DNA of 64,000 nucleotides from JANNPJ01 sp965200525 (GTDB lineage Bacteria > Actinomycetota > Actinomycetes > Actinomycetales > Kineosporiaceae): the NCBI GenBank assembly GCA_965200525.1, contig OZ241368.1:5952001-6016000 (forward strand). The letters are read 5' to 3'. Shown one piece after another: positions 60,263 to 64,000 of this stretch (within the stretch, counting starts at the first letter, position 1; each line of letters begins with the position of its first letter). Both the position numbers and the translations under genes were made by a program. The notes below the pieces were generated by a model, which had not been told where the DNA came from, did no database searches, and worked only from the letters and a program-made list of their open reading frames with translations.

Positions 60263-61672
60263 TCAGCTCGGTTCGCGACTGACCGCGCCGGCCTCGATGG
60301 CGGTCTCCAGAACGCCGTCCTTCGGGCGCTTGGGGAAAGCGCCGAGGTGGTTGAACAGCAGGTTCAGCAGGAAGACGACGATCACGGTGGAGGTGATGGC
60401 CGAGCCGAAGATGATCTGGAAGTTCTTCGGGAACTGCTGGTAGAAGTTCGGCGAGATAGCCGGGATCATGCCGACCGACAGCGCCACGGCGATGATCAGC
60501 AGGTTGTGATTGCCCTCGAAGTCGACCTTGTGCAGGGTCTGGATGCCGATCGCGGTGACCATCGCGAACATCACCGTGGCGGCGCCGCCGATCACCGGGC
60601 CGGGCAGGTCGGAGACCACGGCCCCGACCTTCGGGATCAGGCCCAGCAGGAGCAGGAAGACGCCGCAGACGGTGACCACCCACCGGCTCTTCACCTTGGT
60701 CATCCCGATCAGCCCGACGTTCTCGGCATAGGCCGTGTCGGGGAACGAGTTCATGAACCCGGCCAGCACGGCCGACAGCCCGTCGGTGGCCAGGCCCCGG
60801 GCCAGGTCGCTCGGGCTGAGCTCCTTGTCGACCATCTCGGCCACGGCCAGCATGTCGGCGGTCGACTCGGTGTAGGTCACCAGCACCACGATGCACATCG
60901 AGATGATCGCCGCGGCCGCGAACTTCGGCGGGCCGAAGTGGAACGGGTCGGGGAAGCCGAGCCAGGCGGCGTCGGGCACGCTCGGGAACTTCAGCAGACC
61001 CATCGGCCAGGCCACCAGGCTGCCGAGCACGATCGAGATCAGTACCGCCGTCTGCCCGATGAAGCCCTGGAACAGCCGGCTGATCGCGACGATGAAGAGG
61101 ATCACCAGACCGGCCAGGGCGATGTGCGAGACCTGACCGAAGTCCTTAGACGCCGAGTCGCCGGCGATCAGGCCGATGTCGGCGCCGATCAGGGACAGCC
61201 CGATGATCACGATCACGGTGCCGGTGACCAGCGGCGGGAAGAACCGCAGCACCATCGAGAACGGCTTGGCGATCAGGATGCCGAACACCCCGGACACCAG
61301 CAGGGCGCCGTAGACGTAAGGCAGGCCGTCCCGGCCGCCGTACGAGTTGGCGATGATGATCATCGGGTTGAGCACGGTGAACGTGGCCCCGGCGACCACC
61401 GGCAGCCGGACGCCCATGATCTTGCCGATACCGACCGACTGGATGATCGAGGCGATGCCGGACACCACCAGGTCGGCGCTGACCAGCAGGGCGATGTCGG
61501 AACCGTTGAGCCCGACGGCCGGCCCGACGATCAGCGGCACGGCGACCGCGCCCGCGTACATGATGAACAAGTGCTGCAGGCCGAGGATGAACAGCCGGGG
61601 CGCGGGCAGGACCTCATCGACCGGGTGAACGTCCGGATGGGTCTCGGGCTCCGCCGGGATGGTCTGGGTCAT
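60263..61672 (-). CDS. NCS2 family xanthine/uracil permease
   Basis: ATG at 61672 (another ATG at 61675; ribosome site AAGGGAG) gives 469 residues with about 12-14 helices. The NCS2 motifs are LFILGLQHLFIMYAGAVAVP with the conserved QH, and AGFMNSFPDTAYAENVGLIG. The sequence is closer to the xanthine/urate (UacT/XanQ-like) branch than to UraA. It imports a purine with protons. An imperfect CTCTG-ttt-CAGAG repeat at 61754-61766 lies upstream. Confidence 0.9.
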   Translation of the reverse strand: MTQTIPAEPETHPDVHPVDEVLPAPRLFILGLQHLFIMYAGAVAVPLIVGPAVGLNGSDIALLVSADLVVSGIASIIQSVGIGKIMGVRLPVVAGATFTVLNPMIIIANSYGGRDGLPYVYGALLVSGVFGILIAKPFSMVLRFFPPLVTGTVIVIIGLSLIGADIGLIAGDSASKDFGQVSHIALAGLVILFIVAISRLFQGFIGQTAVLISIVLGSLVAWPMGLLKFPSVPDAAWLGFPDPFHFGPPKFAAAAIISMCIVVLVTYTESTADMLAVAEMVDKELSPSDLARGLATDGLSAVLAGFMNSFPDTAYAENVGLIGMTKVKSRWVVTVCGVFLLLLGLIPKVGAVVSDLPGPVIGGAATVMFAMVTAIGIQTLHKVDFEGNHNLLIIAVALSVGMIPAISPNFYQQFPKNFQIIFGSAITSTVIVVFLLNLLFNHLGAFPKRPKDGVLETAIEAGAVSREPS

Positions 61673-61820
61673 CATGTCTCCCTTGCTGTGAGCAACTTGA
61701 GGAGACTCACGGTGCCAGTGGTCTGTTGCGGCCGACCATTGCCCTGCGTGACCACTCTGTTTCAGAGCGGCGCAAGTACTGCCCACGGAATCCGCGTCCG
61801 GAGCCGGCTGGGCGGCTGAC

Positions 61821-62219
61821 CTACTGCCAGGTGGTCCGGTCGGGCGTGACGACGTAGACGACGCGGTGCGGGGCGTCGCCGGGCGCGCCGTCCGTCGGCA
61901 GGCCGTAACGGTCGGCCAGGGTCAGGAAGAACTCGGCCCGCGGGTCGGGCTCGATCGCAGTGACCGTGCCGCGGATCTCCAGGTAGCGGTAGGGCTGGTC
62001 CGGGTCGTTGATGGAGACGGCCACCCGGGGGTCGTGGGTGATGTTGCGGTGCTTGAACCGGGTGGTGGTGCCGGTGAACCGCAGGTGCTGCCCGTCCCAG
62101 ATGAACCACATCGGGTTCACCTGCGGGCCGCCCTCGGCCCGGCTGGTGGCCAGGTGCGCGAACAGCGGGCGCTGCAACAGGTCGAGATGGCTGGCCGGGA
62201 CGGCGGTGGTGCTGGGCAT
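61821..62219 (-). CDS. PPOX-class split-barrel (F420- or FMN-dependent) protein
   Basis: This 132-residue protein has the pyridoxamine-phosphate-oxidase-like barrel: LFAHLATSRAEGGPQVNPMWF, LRFTGTTTRFKHRNI and VAVSINDPDQPYRYLEIRGTV. Small actinobacterial members of this type commonly use coenzyme F420 or bind FMN or haem. The cofactor cannot be fixed here. It is 35 bases downstream of the merR gene on the same strand, so probably controlled by it. Confidence 0.85.
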   Translation of the reverse strand: MPSTTAVPASHLDLLQRPLFAHLATSRAEGGPQVNPMWFIWDGQHLRFTGTTTRFKHRNITHDPRVAVSINDPDQPYRYLEIRGTVTAIEPDPRAEFFLTLADRYGLPTDGAPGDAPHRVVYVVTPDRTTWQ

Positions 62220-62254
62220 GGAGACTCCGCTGTGCAGGACGGGGGGGAAGGGGG

Positions 62255-62701
62255 TCAGGTGGTGAGCTGCTGCTCGGCCGCGACCTGCGGCGTCACCGGG
62301 ACGCCGTCGCAGTCGAGGCCGGCGTCGATCAGGGACCGGTAGTGGTCCGCCTTGGCGTCGAGCGCGGCCAGGCCCTCGTCCAGCACGTCCATCCGGGCCC
62401 GGATCCGCAGTCGCTGGCGTTCCAGGATCGCCAGTCGGCGGCCGTGCGTGGCCGCTCCACCGGGCAGCAACCGGGCGAACTCGCGCATCTCCTCGGTCGG
62501 CATCCCGGTGGCCCGCAGCCGGGCCAGCATGACCACCATCGCCGTGCTCCGGTTCGAGAACCGGCGGCGGCCGTCCGGGGCCCGGTCGATCGGCGGCAGC
62601 AGGCCCTCGCGCTCGTACCAGCGCAGGGTGTCCGGTGAGAGCCCACTGAGCTCGGACACCTCGGCGATACCGCGTCCGGCGTCAGTTTCGGTGACGGTCA
62701 T
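62255..62701 (-). CDS. MerR family transcriptional regulator
   Basis: ATG at 62701 gives 148 residues. The MerR HTH is IAEVSELSGLSPDTLRWYEREGLLPPIDR followed by GRRRFSNRSTAMVVMLARLRATGMPTEEM, then a dimerisation coiled coil. No clear metal-binding Cys pattern is seen, so an organic or redox signal is more likely. A palindrome upstream is the likely operator. Confidence 0.9.
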   Translation of the reverse strand: MTVTETDAGRGIAEVSELSGLSPDTLRWYEREGLLPPIDRAPDGRRRFSNRSTAMVVMLARLRATGMPTEEMREFARLLPGGAATHGRRLAILERQRLRIRARMDVLDEGLAALDAKADHYRSLIDAGLDCDGVPVTPQVAAEQQLTT

Positions 62702-62717
62702 GCCTCAACCATGCCTC

Positions 62718-62733
62718 CTGGAGTGAACTCCAG
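62718..62733. promoter_or_regulatory. MerR-type operator upstream of merR
   Basis: CTGGAGT-ga-ACTCCAG has perfect 7-base arms and sits 17 bases before the merR ATG. MerR regulators bind such dyads in the spacer of promoters they activate; TTGCGC just upstream on the reverse strand could be the -35 element. Confidence 0.65.
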
Positions 62734-62766
62734 CGCAAGCGCGGCCGGGGATCCGCCGCGCCGGAT

Positions 62767-63192
62767 TCAGCTCACCCGGTTCAACCAGCGCCGCTGCCAG
62801 GGGGTTTCGATCGCTCGCGGGTTGTACTCCCGGCGGACCAGGGTGAGCGCGGCCGGCGGGGACAGGCCGTCGAGAATGGCCAGTGCGGCCAGCGCCGTCC
62901 CGGTTCGCCCGACCCCGCCCCGGCAGCACGCCTCCACCCGCTCGCCGGCCCGGACCCGGTCGTGGGCCTCGTGCAGTGCGGCCAGGGCATCGGCCTGATC
63001 GCGCGGGATCCAGAAGTCCGGCCACCGGATCCGCCGGTGCGGCCAGTCCGGCACCGGCCCGTCGGCCAGCAGCAGGGCGAAGTCCGCGGGACCGGCCGGG
63101 TCGGCAGCGATCCGCCGGCCGCGGACCTGGGCGCCGCTCGGCAGGGTGAGCAGACCGGTCGCGGCGTCCCAGGGAATGCTGCTCGACGTCAT
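62767..63192 (-). CDS. protein-tyrosine/dual-specificity phosphatase family protein
   Basis: ATG at 63192 after GGAGGATTCCC gives 141 residues. The P-loop EACCRGGVGRTGTALAALAI has the catalytic Cys and Arg (CxxGxGRTG form). The final segment RREYNPRAIETPWQRRWL is frequent in this group. It would dephosphorylate tyrosine or a phospho-metabolite. It is divergent from the ADP-ribosylglycohydrolase gene. Confidence 0.87.
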   Translation of the reverse strand: MTSSSIPWDAATGLLTLPSGAQVRGRRIAADPAGPADFALLLADGPVPDWPHRRIRWPDFWIPRDQADALAALHEAHDRVRAGERVEACCRGGVGRTGTALAALAILDGLSPPAALTLVRREYNPRAIETPWQRRWLNRVS

Positions 63193-63272
63193 GGGAATCC
63201 TCCACCCACCCCGGTCGGGGGGAGCAGAACGGTACCGCTCAAGTCGGGACGCCGGGCTGACGAAGGCCACAC

Positions 63273-64000
63273 ATGGGCGACTTGCCGGGACCACGATCCG
63301 AAGCCTCGACCGGCCTGCGCTCGACCGGCCTGCGCTCGACCGGCACCGACTCCGGCCCGAAGGTGGCCGACCGGGTGGCCGGCCTGATCACCGGCCTGGC
63401 CTACGGAGACGCTCTGGGCGCCCGGTACGAGGGTTTCGGCTGGCCCCGCCGCCCGGCCTCGATCCGGTTCGGCCGGGGGCTGCTGGCCTGGCGCTCGCCG
63501 GGCTGGTGGACCGACGACACCGACATGTCGCTGGCCGTGCTGCTGGCACTGGCCCGGACCAACGGCGTCGACTGGCCAGACGGCGTGCGGCTACCGGCGG
63601 TCGATCACCTGCAACCGGCCCGGCTGGACGACGAGGCCGGCCTCCGGCTGATCACCAGCCTGTGGCTGATCTGGCGCAGCCGGGCCGCGGTGATCGACAT
63701 GGGCGTCGGCACGGTCCGGGCCCTGAACCGGATCGGGCGGCTCACGGACCTGCACCCGGACGCCGTCACCGCCGTGGCCGAACGGCTGGCCGGTCACGGC
63801 GGCGGTGGCGGCAACGGTGCCGTGATGCGGACCGCTCCCGTTGCTCTGGGCCACCTCGGCGACCCGGCCGGGGCCTACCGGGCGGCGGTGGCGATCAGCG
63901 CGCTCACCCACGCGCACCCCCGGGCCTGCGAAGCGGCCGGGATCTGGACCGTGCTCTGCGAGCGGGCCCTGGTCACCGGCCGGCTGGCCGTGGAGCCGGC
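63273..64000 (+). CDS. ADP-ribosylglycohydrolase family protein (cut by window end)
   Basis: ATG at 63273 is open to the window edge (242 codons). DRVAGLITGLAYGDALGARY, WWTDDTDMSLAVLLAL and GGGGGNGAVMRTAPVALG are the DraG-type signatures; the Thr-Asp-Asp cluster binds the two magnesium or manganese ions. These enzymes remove ADP-ribose from proteins or small molecules. The N-terminus has an in-frame STGLR repeat coded by 15-base copies (63305-63334), which looks like recent slippage, and the true start may be later. Confidence 0.88.
   Translation, partial: MGDLPGPRSEASTGLRSTGLRSTGTDSGPKVADRVAGLITGLAYGDALGARYEGFGWPRRPASIRFGRGLLAWRSPGWWTDDTDMSLAVLLALARTNGVDWPDGVRLPAVDHLQPARLDDEAGLRLITSLWLIWRSRAAVIDMGVGTVRALNRIGRLTDLHPDAVTAVAERLAGHGGGGGNGAVMRTAPVALGHLGDPAGAYRAAVAISALTHAHPRACEAAGIWTVLCERALVTGRLAVEP

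Noticed and set aside
61754..61766. CTCTG-ttt-CAGAG as an operator of the purine permease
   Set aside because: A 5-base arm repeat is too common by chance in this length of DNA to be listed as a site without comparative data.
1..64000. tRNA, rRNA, phage or intact insertion sequence
   Set aside because: No cloverleaf with a recognisable T-loop, no rRNA sequence, and no transposase, integrase or phage structural protein was seen on either strand.

Overview
The window is very G+C-rich DNA from an actinobacterium (Actinomycetota). GTG starts are frequent, ATGA/GTGA gene overlaps are common, there are Tat and lipoprotein exports, and IdeR-type and Nur-type metal boxes can be read. A complete chemotaxis cluster shows that the organism is motile at some stage. 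An AftD-like arabinofuranosyltransferase with its usual glycosyltransferase and methyltransferase neighbours points to an arabinan-containing envelope. This combination would fit a motile, spore-forming lineage such as the Kineosporiales or Cryptosporangiales, but the genus cannot be fixed from the sequence alone.

Layout. 1-5.9 kb: envelope glycan genes (partial glycosyltransferase, methyltransferase, AftD-like enzyme). 6.0-10.4 kb: a GGDEF-EAL c-di-GMP protein with an apparent frameshift, a DUF2127 membrane protein and a Gfo/Idh/MocA oxidoreductase. 10.4-18.7 kb: secreted glycoside hydrolases (GH2 with an AbfB domain, GH127 with six RICIN modules, GH76 with a ricin-B lectin domain) around an AI-2E transporter. 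19.0-22.5 kb: a patch of unrecognised genes, partly less G+C-rich. 22.9-32.2 kb: receptor-cheW-cheR-cheD-cheB-receptor-like-cheY-STAS-cheA, mostly overlapping. 32.2-36.4 kb: efeUOB iron/haem uptake with two IdeR-type boxes that overlap the stop codons of the preceding genes. 36.5-37.7 kb: a geranylgeranyl-reductase-type flavoprotein.

37.7-47.9 kb: the most interesting locus. Two half-size ABC transporters, a nicotianamine-synthase-like enzyme and a large SARP/AfsR-type regulator lie in one leftward run. A TetR regulator and a 14-TM MFS exporter diverge from them. The arrangement suggests biosynthesis and transport of a nicotianamine- or opine-type metallophore. 48.0-53.7 kb: a tightly overlapping acyl-CoA catabolic operon (enoyl-CoA hydratase, acyl-CoA ligase, thioesterase, amidohydrolase, GNAT) with a divergent TetR. 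53.7-56.4 kb: nickel/cobalt transport, with a NiCoT permease behind a Nur-type box facing a cbtBA cobalt-uptake pair behind a cobalamin riboswitch, separated by a perfect 16-bp-stem terminator. 56.5-64 kb: a beta-propeller lipoprotein, a SPOR-like membrane protein, an LCP cell-wall ligase, an NCS2 purine permease, a PPOX-fold protein with a MerR regulator, a tyrosine phosphatase, and an ADP-ribosylglycohydrolase cut by the window edge.

Metal handling recurs along the window: iron (efeUOB with IdeR boxes), a possible metallophore (NAS-like locus), nickel (NiCoT with Nur box) and cobalt/B12 (cbtBA with riboswitch). No tRNA, rRNA, CRISPR array or intact insertion sequence was seen.
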